From Reticulascus tulasneorum (Eukaryota; Ascomycota; Sordariomycetes; Glomerellales; Reticulascaceae): 64,000 nt of DNA. A program made the translations under genes and the position numbers. Location: positions 1,116,001-1,180,000 of the forward strand of contig LSAX01000009.1 in assembly GCA_001557505.1 (NCBI GenBank). Reading direction: 5' to 3'. The notes under the pieces were generated by a model that did no database searches, was not told the DNA's origin, and worked only from the letters and a program-made list of their open reading frames with translations. This document shows, piece after piece, positions 44,877 to 57,401 of this stretch (its first letter is position 1; every line of letters starts with the position of its first letter).

Positions 44877-47800
44877 TCAATCCTTATTTTCAAAGAGCGC
44901 AAGCACATCCTCGTTCCCGCAAGCAGCAGCAACGTCGATGGCCGTCCGCTGTGCATCATCTTCCAACATGGCATCGACGCCCATGCCCATCAGCTCCTTG
45001 AACCGATTGGCCTCTCCGCTGGCTGCAACGTGCAGCAGCCCTCGACCACCGTTATCTCTAGCGAAGAAGTCGGCACCAAGCTGCTTCAGCATCACCGTTG
45101 CTTTTTTCTCCACATAATCTTCACCATCTTCATCATCACTATCGTCATCGTAGAAGCGATGTGCGAAGCTATTGTCCCTCTTCCCACGGTTGTAGAAAAC
45201 GAATAGGGGCGTTTCTCCTCGCGCATTGCGTGTGTTTACGTCCACGCCTCGTGCCACCACATCCTGGAAGAAGGCGCGTAGGGGTGGTTGGGCAAGATTC
45301 CGTGCGAGCAGGTGAAGAATACTGTCACCATTGTTGGTAACGGCGAGTGCATCGGCCCCTGCTGACAGAAGGAGCTCTGCTGTCTGCGTGTTTCCTTGCT
45401 TTGCAGCACGGTGCAGCGGCGTTTCTCCATTCTTGTCCGCCTGGTTTACGAGGCACGGTGCCGTTTTGAGAATGTGTTCAAGAGAAATTTTATATCGGTC
45501 GCAGGTCTTTCCATGAGCGTCGTTAATCATAACATGCAGGCAATTCTGGCCAAGATTGTCACGCGCCTCAAGGTCAGCGCCAAGGAAGAGCAGGCGCTGG
45601 AAGACAGTGACCTGGTGAGTTTGATCTGTGTTTCTCCCGTCTGAGCTGATGAGATAATCCGGGCCAGTGTGACCTTGGCATGCCGCGAGTAGTAGGGTAC
45701 GCCCCTTGGCATCTCGATGGTCGACATCCAAGTCCGGTAGATAGAAAAAGTTGTCTGTCGGGATGGCTTCTAAGAACAGCTCGTGTAACGTTGTGCACTC
45801 TTTGTAACCTTCAGGAACATTGGTAGAGGGCGTGTCCATTGTATAGTTGCTCAAACTCGTGGATGTGCTGTTCGACTCTTTTCTATGCCTCAAGAATTTC
45901 GAAAACGGATCCGCACCAGAATCCAGCAAGACTTGGATTAGCTTACCCACAGTCTCGCGTTCTTGAGACGTTGGCGCCACTGAATATTGAGGCGGGTGCC
46001 ATGCCATTCCAGCATGATAGAGGGGGTATATTTCGTGTTCCTCCAAATCCGTCAGCCTCCAGGCCAGGCGGTCGCGAGGAACTTTTCTTTTCTTTTGCTC
46101 GGGGCCTTCCTCAGTCGGCTTATCTCGACGCATGTTTGCGTTGATTCCGCCAGACATGAGCGCCTGGAGAACCCCGACATTTCTGGCGTCAATCGCGGCA
46201 AACACTGCATCCGCTCTGACAGTCGCCCCGTGTTCTATGAGAAATCTTATCATGTTGAGGTCGTGTTGCGCGCATGCAAGGCAGCTCCGCCCCTTTTTGT
46301 CGACCGCATTGACATCTGCTCCCGCCATCACCAGTGCCCTTGCAGCATCTCCACTATAAGGGCCGAGTGAGTACCCGTCTGCTTTGAGAGCCATATGGAG
46401 TGGGGTTTGTCCATTGTAGTTCCGCACATGCACATCTGCGCCAGCTTTGAGCAGGAACGGAAGGGCTTGGTGAACGTGCCACCAAGAAATCCCTCTGGCG
46501 ATGTAAAGAAGAGCAGACTCGCTTGGAACTGTCTCATAACCACCATCCACATAAGTCCGGGTGTAATAGATCTCGTTAATGTCGACCCCAAACTTTTCAA
46601 TGAGCAGTTGGGCCATGCTCAGGTTGGGCAACTCTCGCCGAACAGCCTCGAGTAAGAAAGGCACAGGATTATGGCCGCTATTCCCTGGATCCGAAAGATT
46701 TCTGTGTGCGAACCACAAACCGGGTCTTGTGTTGTCCCCAAAAGCGTGCCAATCTCCTCTCTCCAGTCTCAGCTCTGCTTCGATGTAGCCTATCTTTTCG
46801 ACAAGTGAAACAAAGCCGTGCTTGATGAGTCCCGAAAGGTTACAAGTCTCGTTCATACCCGGTATTGGAAGAAAGTTAACGCCTAGGCGAGCAAGCTGTT
46901 CGATAAGATGGTACTCTCTTCTGCTCAGGAACCGGCGGAGCATCCATTCGTTTTTCTCTCCAGGCTTAATAAGCTTGAAACCCCCCAGTGTCTGGATCGC
47001 GGCTTCCTTAAAAGAATCACTCATGGCCTCGAACAGCGGTGTCACAATGCTGCGTGCTGCCTTCGTCGCATCGCCTTTGTGCTTGTCTTTAACACTTCTA
47101 AAACATGCTGCGGCATAATCTTTGTTGCATGCAACTGCATCATCCATAGCACCGCTGCTTCTGCCCGGACGATCAAGCTTAGAAATATCGGCTCCATATT
47201 TCACAAGCAAATCTAAGATATCTTCAAGCCTGGTCGTTTCGTGCTCTTTCACTTCGTACGACGGACCGTGACGTTGTGCCTCGAAGTTGGGACGAGATGT
47301 ATCATGCAGTTTGACAGCAATCGGGCCTCTATTTTCACGATCATTTGTCGGCCGACGAGGTTCTTGCCACAGGTTATCCTCTTCCTCAAAATCAATACAC
47401 GCTTGGAATACACCTCCAATGTTGGCATCAGCGCCAGCTTCGAGTAGGAGGGCCACAGTTTCCGGCCTCCCCGACCGACAGGCGTAGTATAATGGCGTGA
47501 TATTATCGTCTCGCCCAAATGATTTAGCGTTCACTCCGAACACTGGGTATAATGATAATTTTGCCTCGCCAGAAGACGGGTTGTTGATGTCTGTGAGTTT
47601 GGGTGGACTGTCTACAGTTGACGTTTCTGGACCACGTCTTCTCAACGCATCTAACAAGAGGCCAACAATGTTGCTCGCTCTGCAACGGGCAGCAATGTGG
47701 AGAGGAGTTAGGCCCTCGTGGGAGAATGCCGCTGGGTCAGCACCGGCATCAAGAAGCTTCTTTGCGTACGTCTCCTGGCCAGTCGCAGCTATATGCAAAG

Positions 47801-50800
47801 GGGTGATACCATCGTTATCGGCATTATCGAGATTCTTGGATCGCGAAATCACCAAGTCAATTGGTATCAAATCCCCTGGCGAAATGTGTTCTGAACGAGT
47901 GTCCGCAGCGCACAAGATATGCAGCGGCGTGCGCCCGGCATGGTTCTTCTGCTCCAAGTCGAGACCCAAAGCCAGAAGCTGCTCCCAGAATGCGATCATC
48001 TTTGTCCCATAATATGAGCCATGGTTGTATGTGCGAAGCGCAAGTTCATGTAGGAGGCCATTTCCGTCAAAATCAATAGCGTTGACGTCGAGCCCTCTTT
48101 TGAGCAAGAAATCGAGCCTCGTTGTGTCAGGATCATACGAAGATCTAACTCCCCGGCTGACATCGTGCGTTTTGACTGCTTCATGGAGCATCGTGCGTCC
48201 ATTAAAGTCACGGATAGACATGGAAGCTCCTCGATCCATGAGGTCTCTGAGCTCCTTGTGCGAATTCTCTCCATACCCGGATGGGCTGGTGGAGAGCATG
48301 CGGATCAATAGCGTCGCTCCTTTCCTATCCACCGCGTTGATATCTGCGCCAGCTTCCAGAAGCATGTCTATCATGCCCGCGGATTCACGTGAACCACTGC
48401 GCAGGGAAAGCAGAGGAGTAAGGCCATCACGGTTCTTTAAGTTCGGATTGGCGCCTCTCTCGAGTAAAGCTTTGATAATATCCGAGTTCGAACTATGCTC
48501 TTGCAACGAAACGTGTAGCGCGCCATCCCCTTCATTCTTTGTTACGTTGCAGTCCGGCCCGTACTCTAGTAGTTTGAGAGTAGCCTCGGTATGATATGAG
48601 GATAGTAGGCAAAGAAGTGGAGTACAGCCATCACGCCGCGCAAGATTGATACTTGCGTGTCCATGTTCGATAAGAAGCGCCATGGTATCTATCAAGGTTG
48701 CCTTGTGGAGCGGCGCGGCGCCAAAGTGATCAGTGGCATTGGCGTCTGCACCAGCATCAAGGAGCAATCGGGTCAGAACCGGCGAGTCAACTGCACCATG
48801 CAATGCAGTTTCACCCGACTCAGTGCGCTGATGAATGTCGACACCGGCTTGAACGAGTAGTGAGAATATAGTTTGTAAATCGTTCTCGGATTCGAGGCTT
48901 CGCCCACGTCTTCCTTGGGCCCCCATCCCGCACATCTTATGCAAACAAGTCCTCGTGTCGAGATCTTTCTCCCCAAAATAATATCGTCGCAAGCCAATGC
49001 CGCCGAACTCATCTCCAATGTCACTAACCTTGATTTTGGGATCAGCTCCAGCTTGTAAAAGGGCTTTGATGGTCTCAACATCAAGAGAACCGCAAGCCAG
49101 GTACAGAGGCGTGACATCCCGAATTTTTGCGTTCACATCCACACCGGGATGTTGAAGGATCAGAGACACGAGCTTAGATCTCCCGGTCTCCGCTGCCCAT
49201 GCCAAAGCGCGATGAACGATATCGATATCTTTAAGGAATGGCAGGAACGCTGCCAACGCCTCCAAATGACCGTTGTGACAGGCGTACATAAGTGGCGTTT
49301 GGCCAGTACTTGTAGGGGCGTTCCCACATGTTCGTCCAGGGTTTTCGCGGGTCTTCCCTGTGAGAGGGCTGACACCAGCCTCTAATAAGACTTTTACAGC
49401 TTCGTGGTGATTGTTGTTTGCAGCCTCGTGCAGGGGCTTGAGTCCACAGATAGCCTCTTCCTGGTCCGGGTTTGCGCCAGCCGCGATCAAGTCACGCATG
49501 GTTGCCGAGTGCCCCTCAGTAGCCGCCCACCAGCTGAAAATCACATGGATTAGCATTTGTTGTCAAATTAGAGCTCAAAATACCACTCGGGCACGATCAG
49601 CAGCCTTCGCGGCTCCGGGTCACGTCCGAGCGATAGCAAAAGAGCAGTCTCAGTCATCGCGGAAACTGGTACTTACAGTGGCGTTTTCCCGTGAATATCA
49701 CGTGCATCTACCTCTTGGAGTGTGGTTTTCAGGAGCTCCTTGGTGTAAGATACTAGTCCAGTCTTGGCGGCAATATGAAGCTGTGTCACGAGCCTAGCAC
49801 CATTATCACTACCTGGCCATTTCATCTGAAGCCATGCCTTCATGGACTTGGAATCTCCCAGGAAACTTTGGAGGACCGGGATGATTTCCGTTTGATCATA
49901 CTTGGCAGTCTCCGACTTGTTAATGTGATGGTGCCAGTTAGTAGCTGCGTACTCGAAGAACGGGTATTTCAGCCTTAACTGAGCCTCTGATGCTGTGACC
50001 GCCTTGGTGTTTGGGTGGTATGAATCCCAATCTTCTAAATAGTCGGCGTCATCATTGATTTTGATGTCTATAGCGTCCAAACAACCGGCTTGTAAGTAAC
50101 GCAAACACGCCACCGCAAGTCGGGCGTGCGTTGAGCCCAATTGCAGAATGGGATACCCCGCGACATCATCAGATCGCGTGGCGCCTTTGAGGTACTCTGT
50201 GAAGGAGTGATGAATGACAGAAACCGTCTCATCCGCTAGAATCTCCAGAAGCGGTCCACAGGCCGCCCTAATAAGATCCTTTGTACGTTTCAGATCTCGT
50301 GCGCAGTCTCCTGGGCTGTTAATCTTGACCATTTCAGCGAGTTCAAGCAATCTTAAAGGGCGACTAGCATGCGTCACGGCTTCTAGAATCAAATGCTGGA
50401 TATTTGCCGTCACTCCGGATCTTCGGGCATGCTCTGCCAGAAGATCGGTATATAGGATATTCAGATCCGCCGGAAGTTCGGAGAGCACAGCATTGATATC
50501 GGCGTCAGGTTCAAGAAACGCATCCATTGCCAGTTTGGCGTAGAGGAATAGCCCGTTGGCCCGGCCAGGCACTGCGTTCGCGATGACTTGCCAGTCGCTC
50601 TGCGCAATGTTGGAGTTGGACAGAGTATAGTGGACGTAGGTCGAGATATCCACGTCGACGAGATTTTCTTGCAACCGAATGCGAAGACAGGGAGACTGTC
50701 TAAGCGGCCCTTCCACACTTGGGACGGGACGGCTTGTGATCAATACTTTGGCTTTCCCAGGGCGCCACTGGCCGAGAGCGCCAAGTGCCTCAAGAAATGT

Positions 50801-51424
50801 TTCATTTCCTTGGTCCATCTCATCGAGTGCGTCAGCAACACAAAAGACCTTGCCGGGCAAGCACGCAAAAGCCATACGCAGGTCTTTCCACATATCTTCA
50901 CGTGATATGCTTTCGATAGATCGACGACCTTCCATGTACGACTTGAGTTGCTGCTGCAGAGGAGGGCTGTAGTCCAATACTTGATCCATCCAATCCCGCA
51001 GCAAAGCCTCAGGCTCGTGGTTGGCGTCGATAATCTGACGAAAGAAGAAGAATAGGACCGGGATGCCGGGATTTGACTTGGCAAGCTCGTTGACCAGCTT
51101 GGCTGCCATCACGGATTTCCCCGAGCCTGGGATGCCCTTGATCCAGAGCAATCCATGCTCATCACTCTGTAGCCACTCTTGGTATGTCGTGCTTGAAGTG
51201 AGCCAGGCTCCTGTGCCGGTGACGTGAGAAGCCAGATGCTTGCGATATTCGCCGCCGGCGACATCGTACGACGTGGGCTGCAACCATGAACGGATTTTGG
51301 CGATGGTTTCTGGAGGCTCGGGCAGTATCTGTTCTGGATTATAGTTGCTGATATCATCGCGATCAATAATGATGGCGTCGATGTCACTATCGCTACCAAC
51401 GACATCACTTTCGCTTGCTGACAT
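44877..51424 (-). CDS. NACHT-ankyrin NLR-like protein, 2134 residues
   Basis: Fungal STAND protein. Two exons, 51424-49677 and 49533-44877 (143-nt intron between HGKTPL and WWAATEGHS, inside an ankyrin repeat). A short acidic N-terminus of about 90 residues has no HeLo-like block. NACHT: Walker A GIPGSGKS at about 97-104, a Walker B region VFCVADALDEMD at about 193-204, a sensor-1-like LITSRP, and a winged-helix-like region to about 550. The remainder, about 1550 residues, is ankyrin: at least 20 repeats with TPLHxAA and LLxxGADxN signatures, interrupted by a less regular stretch around 47.1-46.6 kb. The frame is open further upstream (to 51718), but 51424 is the best start. Likely role: non-self recognition through the repeats. 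Confidence 0.9.
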
Positions 51425-52775
51425 GATGAGGCGTCTTGCCCGCTGCAAGTCTCGTGGCACAGAAAGGGGGTTGGCTCCTTGGTGTCGGGTCAAGGTTATT
51501 GGATGAAGTATTTGATCTAGATTGGAAAGAACTACCGACCGAAGACAAATGTAATAGAAAGGAAGAGAAACAAACCGCTCCCCGTTTGGGTGCAGTCGAT
51601 ATGTGGAGAGAAGAGTTGAGCTCGAGGCAGCGATGGAGAAAGTCGTCAGCTTAATAGGCGCTGCAGCTTGCGCTGAAGGATCATGCTCCCAGCAGCTATG
51701 AGGCCTCTGATGAGTCAAGCGATGGCAGTCCCTATTAATTGGTTGATTGACCCCCCGGCCATCTTCCAGGCAGCCAAGGCGTTAATTATAGTAGTTCTTA
51801 GGCGACCGGGTGTTCGCGCACGGGCGGCCAGGTCTGGCCAAGACAATTTGACCCCGCAGCAACAGCAGCACGTGCGTGGCGTTAACATGTCATTCTGATC
51901 AGCAAACGACAACATGAACATATCCCACGGCCAACATGGCTGTGCTGGCCTCTCTCACTTTGGAGTATTGCAGTTGACGCTTGCTTGCCTACGTTTTCGG
52001 GTTGGTTTCGGCAAAGACAGCCTTGATCAAGATCTTCCTGTCGATGTGTCGCGCTTGGCATGGGTTGCAGTGTTTCACACAGTGGTTCGGGGAACGCGAT
52101 CAGTTCTATGACTTTTGTCAGGAGCCAGAATCACACCCAAATTATATAGCAAGATTAATCACTCCAGGTCCGTCTTATATTTAGCAGTGACTGAAAACAA
52201 AGAGTTGGACTAGGACTCTGCTCAGGATAGGTAGTCATTTCGGTTTGAATTTGATCTGATGATAGGAAAGGAATTCTCGTCACTAAAGGTCTCCACGCCT
52301 CACGTTGGCGAGAAGGCAATATTTGAGGACTCGCCACTAACTAGCTCATTCGAGGCGGTTTCTGAAAGAATGCAGCTACACGGGCAAACTGCTTCCTAGA
52401 AGTTTACTCTTTTCAAGCAGCAACTAGGGTTAAAAATATATGACATCGAACGCCTGGGTAAAATTTGGCTTCCCCGTCACTACAGCAGAAGCATAATTCA
52501 GTGCTGCGAGTTGTTTCAGATACGGCCAAGGCTCATCGATTGGCGAGTCAAAAAGACCCGGCGGTGTGTAAAGAATAGTTTGTATTATTTTGCTTGCGTT
52601 TTCATTTTTGGACTAGACATCCAAGCCAGCAGCCGATCTTCTATCTTGGGTCTTTTGTGGTTAGAGTCGGCTCTGGCTAATCAAAACCTAAGAAGCTCTC
52701 ATTGCTATGCCTTTCATTTCGTCCATCAATATTTCCATCTGCCTTGATCAAATGTGTATCTCGTTTCCGCCACAA
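51425..52775. other. Intergenic, NLR 5' flank
   Basis: 1.35 kb, with no supported coding sequence on either strand. The first 300 nt keep the upstream frame of the NLR open, which could be a longer N-terminus or 5' leader. Confidence 0.5.
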
Positions 52776-53213
52776 TCAAAGGCAAATGCCAGGACAATCG
52801 GCGCCGCCCCGATCTGGGCGACAACTGTCTCTTGGGTCATCATAGCAGTACCGGCCTGCTGGACACGCCCTGCCAATAAATCCAGCGCATGTTGGAGCCT
52901 CATTGGGTACGCAAATGCCAGGTGCATCGCAGGCCATACCGCAACTGCCTGGAATTCGAGGGTCATCCATGCAAGTTGAATCTCTATTGCAATCGACCGG
53001 GATCAGACGGAAGCCTCCACAAGAAGGGTAGTTGTTGGAGAAGGCACAAATGCCGATGCATCTTCTAAGGTCGGTGCACCTGGGGGTATAGGGAACGCAA
53101 GCTTGGTCCTCAGGACAGCGAGGGAATATCAAGCCGCAAAGGCGGCCGGCTTGCGCAGAGCCGAAGCTCACAAGCCCAAGGCTAAAATAAGCCAAAAGGT
53201 AGGTGACGAGCAT
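52776..53213 (-). CDS. Small secreted protein with 18 cysteines
   Basis: Single-exon gene, 145 residues. A signal peptide (MLVTYLLAYFSLGLVSFGSAQ) is followed by about 124 residues holding 18 Cys, enough for nine disulfides. The mature part reads as three similar modules: a first ending RRCIGIC, a second from YPSCGGFRLI to DAPGIC with CMDDPRIPGSC, and a third from PTCAGFIGRAC to GADCPGICL with YCYDDPRDSC. The repeated C-x-DDPR and PGIC signatures occur in secreted ascomycete proteins of unknown role, some suspected to be effectors or protease inhibitors. A TATA-like site lies 160 nt upstream. No linked enzyme is seen. Confidence 0.85.
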   Translation of the reverse strand: MLVTYLLAYFSLGLVSFGSAQAGRLCGLIFPRCPEDQACVPYTPRCTDLRRCIGICAFSNNYPSCGGFRLIPVDCNRDSTCMDDPRIPGSCGMACDAPGICVPNEAPTCAGFIGRACPAGRYCYDDPRDSCRPDRGGADCPGICL

Positions 53214-54918
53214 TGTCAGGCTGGCGATATGTATAGCGTGTTGAGTTGTCGTTATAGAGCTTGCTTTGTGCGGCGATGAAATGAAGGAAAGGCGTAGTTC
53301 GGTTTGTTCTTACTGCCAAGTAGGGGTCTGATGACTGTCCAGACGGGCTTTACCGTGTGGTTAATGAGTTGCCTTATATATTCCTGGTGAACATAGTTTA
53401 CTCCTTGCCTAAGTTAGGGTTGTCTCGGTTTAAATACATCGCATTTCTACCTTTCTTGCTGACCACCTGCGAACTCTGTTCCAGACGGATAGGATCTGCG
53501 TTGATTTGAGACACTGACACATCCATTAAAGAATTATCCACATGAGAAAAGATAAATCCGCAATTTGATTGCCAAGCCTTGTAATTATCAAGTGAATGCA
53601 CGTGGAGATAATGAAGATACATCAGATAAGACCACACTTGTGTTGTTCTGGAAGCTAAGTCGATATCTGAGACCGCTCCTCATTCTCGCGCAAATTGAAG
53701 CAGTCTAAGTGCTCACAACCCCAAAGACTGGGTAACCGATCAAGCATTAGCTTCACAGAGGCGGAGTAACAGTGTTTAGACTGGCAGCACGTTCGTTAGA
53801 AGAACAGTGGATGGAAAGAATCCAGTCCTACCCATGTGATATAACAACGATAGCACTAGGATCTCCCTGTACTCAACCTAATAGTCGCACTATATGGTGT
53901 TCTTCTAAGTAAAAACGACGCAATTACTATATCATCTCGAAATTGTTGAAGGCCCACGTAATCTCCAAGAGATTGATTCGCATTCTTGGTGGCAGCGAAG
54001 ATCGACAGAAATAATTTACGCCTGCGGGATTTCCCGTAAGATGCAGCAATGTGTTACCCCGGGTCTTAAACACATTCCATGTTATCTCAGAGAACCATGC
54101 AACTGCTGTCTAGATACATGGCGTGTTCTCCGCCATTCACGCGATTACGCGCACCTCGTCCATCACTCGCATGATTGTTCTTGGTTATGCAATATTACAC
54201 TTATCGCATCGTTCATTCACGCATGTTGATAGTCTGGTAACAGGATTGCAAAGAGTAAAACACCTGCGGCTCAACTTTGTCCCGGACCATTAACAACATG
54301 GCCACGAAACCCGGCTGCGTGCCACGCGGGCAGCCCTGATGCCAAGCAGCCTTACATTCTGACCTCGACCGTGGCCCGTATGTAAGTGAACCGAAACGAA
54401 ACACGAACTCACTGCCAAGATCTTGGCATTTCATTGGTCTCGCTTTGGCAAAGTTTGCGCGAAACAAAAGTCTTGAAACTTTGCCGAGCTACCTGTTCAT
54501 TGCAATGAAATGTTTTGGCTGGATCTATGCGAGGAACGACGCAACATTGCTAGAGTCAGATTAGGTATGTTTGAATCCTTTCACGTATTGAACAGTCGTC
54601 ACCAAAATCGAAATCATCACAGACTGAAAACCTGAAAAGTTTTGTTGCACTCTTTCATTCATTACTAGTTACAAAGAAGATAAACGTGAGATCTTACTGT
54701 CAAATGACCCACACCTAGACACTCGATATGGCGCTAAGGTCAAGTCGGATGCCAGTTTCCCTTTCATCCACTGCAGGCAGGACAACGACTTAGTCCAAGC
54801 TCCCCACCGAGAACTCGTGAAAGATAAAATTGTACATGCCCTTGCTCTCCAATGTCCGGCAGCCAGGACAGTAGCTCAATTATGCGTTTCGAGGATGCTT
54901 GCGGATTTCGAGATGCAC
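53214..54918. other. Intergenic, no gene seen
   Basis: 1.7 kb containing the promoter of the 18-Cys gene and the 3' flank of the repeat-peptide precursor. Short frames only, no tRNA-like T-arm or repeat found. Confidence 0.5.
53374..53380 (-). promoter_or_regulatory. TATA box candidate for the 18-Cys protein
   Basis: TATATAAGG on the minus strand, about 160 nt before the ATG at 53213. Confidence 0.45.
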
Positions 54919-55829
54919 TCATATCTTGTTCTTCTTGGTCTTCTTGCCCTTGTGGTGAGGCTCTCGGGCCTCGAGCTCAACCTCTCGTGTATCGAGGACC
55001 AAATCTCTCTTATTCTTCTTGGTCTTCTTTCCCTTGTGGTGGGGCTCTCGTGTCTCGAGTTCCTCCTCGCGGGAGTCAAGAACCAAATCTCTCTTGTTCT
55101 TCTTGGTCTTCTTGCCCTTGTGGTGGGGCTCTCGGGTCTCGAGCTCCTCCTCGCGGGAGTCAAGAACCAAATCTCTCTTGTTCTTCTTGGTCTTCTTGCC
55201 CTTGTGGTGGGGCTCTCGGGTCTCGAGCTCCTCCTCGCGGGTCTCAAGAACCAAGTCTCTCTTGTTCTTCTTGGTCTTCTTGCCCTTGTGGTGTGGCTCT
55301 CTTGCCTCAAGCTCTACCTCGCGGGTCTTAAGCTCCTCCTCACGAGTCTCGAGGACCAGATCCCTCTTGTTCTTCTTGGTCTTTTTACCCTTATGGTGCG
55401 GGTCACGAGTCTCGACTGTGACCATCTCCTCACGCTTGTTCTTCTTGGTCTTCTTGCCCTTGTGGTGTGGATCACGGGTCTCGACTGAAACCATCTCCTC
55501 ACGCTTATTCTTCTTCGTCTTTTTCCCCTTGTGATGCGGCTAGTTGAGAGTGTCAGTCGAGAATGCGTCAAGTAAACTGCATGGTCTTACCTCGCGCTCC
55601 TCAATGGTAGCAGGCATGGCTGCAATGGGCATAGCTAGGGCCAGCATGGGGGCCTAGGAGTTGGTCAGTTAGTAACGTGCTCAAATGGACTCATGTCCGT
55701 GGCTTGGGGGTTGTGGCAACATACGACATAGCGTCTAGCGATCTCACCCGTAGGGGCGATGCCGAAAGACTGGACTGCACCGGCGGCAAACACGCCCGCC
55801 AGGACGAGATGACTGAATGAGGTATGCAT
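54919..55829 (-). CDS. Kex2-processed repeat peptide precursor (candidate fungal RiPP precursor)
   Basis: Three exons join in phase: 55829-55725, 55653-55591, 55539-54919; 262 residues. A signal peptide (MHTSFSHLVLAGVFAAGAVQ) and a short leader ending ATIEERE are followed by eight copies of PHHKGKKTKKNK. Seven copies end in KR and the last in KI-stop. Spacers are acidic (EEMVSVETRD in the first two; DLVL-plus-REEELETRE type in the others). KR followed by an acidic residue fits Kex2 cleavage, so the secretory pathway would release about seven related peptides of roughly 23-35 residues. Intron 2 ends exactly at the first core codon. Dikaritin and other Kex2-peptide precursors share this layout. 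The core has no Tyr, Phe or Trp. It faces a UstYa-type gene. Function is inferred. Confidence 0.82.
54925..55539 (-). repeat. Eight-unit coding repeat array
   Basis: Units of 69-105 nt, each beginning with the codons for PHHKGKKTKKNK. Core codons are almost invariant at DNA level across units 3-8, while spacers vary more, and units 1-2 are shorter. Antisense translation of the array gives long hydrophobic frames that are artefacts. Confidence 0.95.
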
Positions 55830-57401
55830 TTTCAAACACCTAAACGAATGGCTGGCCGGCAGCGAATGAATAAACAAGGAATTAAGCAGGGAATGGACTG
55901 AAATGAATCGCGTCGAGCGAAAGGGTGCTAGGTTGATGGAGAAGAGAAAGGGATCCCACCACAATCAGTCGAGAGAGTTTGAGAGAGTTATATACCAACC
56001 AGACACCATCAGGCAATTCTGTCAGGGAACCTTTCTCGGCATTGGCTCCATTTCTTATTTGGCACAGTACAGCGTTCTGCCGCTCCCCGATGTTGAGATG
56101 AAATGCCAGGGACCTCTTGCGTCAAACCCAACCCGCCTGCTGTTGGCCCTCAGAGCCGTCTCAGAAGCAACGACGAATAGGTACGAACCGGGACCGGACG
56201 CATTTCCATAGTCAAGTGCTTCTCTTCAGTACTGCATTGGCTTAGTGTAGGGTGTCGGCATCGTGTAGCTGGAGGCTAGCACCTTCATGATTGGCCCCTG
56301 AGACCGTGGCTTGCATCTCGCGTGGAGTTTCAGTCATCGAATTGAGCCCAAGAAGGAAGCCATTTTCGGACAACCGTAGCCATGCATTGATGCTAGTTTG
56401 CCGTCTGTCTGGGGTAGGTCTTGCCGAGGACGACCATGGCGTAGACGCCCGGGACGCAAAGGGTGGGCCTAGGTGAGGATCTGACACTGCCTTCGTTCCA
56501 GTTCGCCAAGCCAGCTCATCAACCTACCGAACCAGGAAAAGATCACGACTCCCCATGCAGAAGCATGAGGTCTCCGGCAATAATGTGCCGTTCCATGCGC
56601 GCTTCCACGCTGGGGATTGATGTATTTTCGTACTTTGGACCGGCTCGACCTGCCCTGACACATTGTGGTGTATCGTCTCCACATTCTGGTTCTGGCTTCC
56701 ATGAAGCGATCAAAGTGGCGTTTCGGCACCCCTGCTCGGATCCGTGTGAGACACCGCACCATCGCTTCATCTGGCCCACTTGGCACTAAGCAAATCCCCC
56801 ACGAATCCACCCAAACAAAGTTGTCTTGCCCTTGAATGGAGGAAATCGCATGCGAACAACTATTGTGTTTGTGGTTTCAACTGCCCAGAGCGCAGTCGGA
56901 TTGGCTGGTATTTGTGGCAAGCTGGCGTTTGTGAAGTCAGTACGGTTTGGCAGGAAGTTTTTGCAGGGGGTCAGCTGCCTTCACGTCTCGAATTCGTTGC
57001 ATCCATGACTAGGAATCGCAGACATTGCTACATGCAGTATACAGGACGAATCACAGAATTAGCATAGTCATCGCTAGCCGTGGACAAGTGTGTGCGACTT
57101 TGAGGCTGGCCCGTAGTCCAATCGCCCTTGGCAAAGGCCCGCGCTCGTGCTCTCATCATATGGCAATCGAATAGGACATCTGCGGATTTGCCCGCTGATC
57201 TCCTTGGCACTCGTCTCTTCTTGCCCTCTGCTTGCCAAAGCAAAGTCCTTCTGATTGTCTTTCTCTTCTCTTCGCAGCAGTTCCCCTCCGCCAACTCAAC
57301 TACTTTCTCGTGGCCTTAATTTGTCGTCGTCTCATTTTCTTTTCTCCCAATCTAACATTCTACACTGCAGCTAGCCTGCATTCGATCCTCTTACATACAA
57401 T
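55830..57401. other. Bidirectional intergenic region between peptide precursor and UstYa gene
   Basis: 1.57 kb between two divergent starts. The UstYa side has a pyrimidine-rich leader (about 57240-57395). Frames of 80-110 codons occur on both strands (for example 56810-56469 and 56780-57067) but overlap each other and show no family motif. One could be a small unrecognised gene. Confidence 0.5.
55988..55994 (-). promoter_or_regulatory. TATA box candidate for the repeat-peptide precursor
   Basis: TATATAA on the minus strand, about 160 nt upstream of the precursor ATG at 55829, inside the shared intergenic region. Confidence 0.5.

Noticed and set aside
54817..55534. Long plus-strand frames (up to 223 codons) made of Leu/Val-rich or Ser-rich repeats
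   Set aside because: They are antisense translations of the eight-unit precursor repeat. The minus strand has a signal peptide, two introns and clean KR sites.
56469..57067. Overlapping 95-113 codon frames in the peptide/UstYa intergenic region
   Set aside because: They lie on opposite strands over the same bases, without motifs, introns or secretion signals. A further small gene cannot be excluded.
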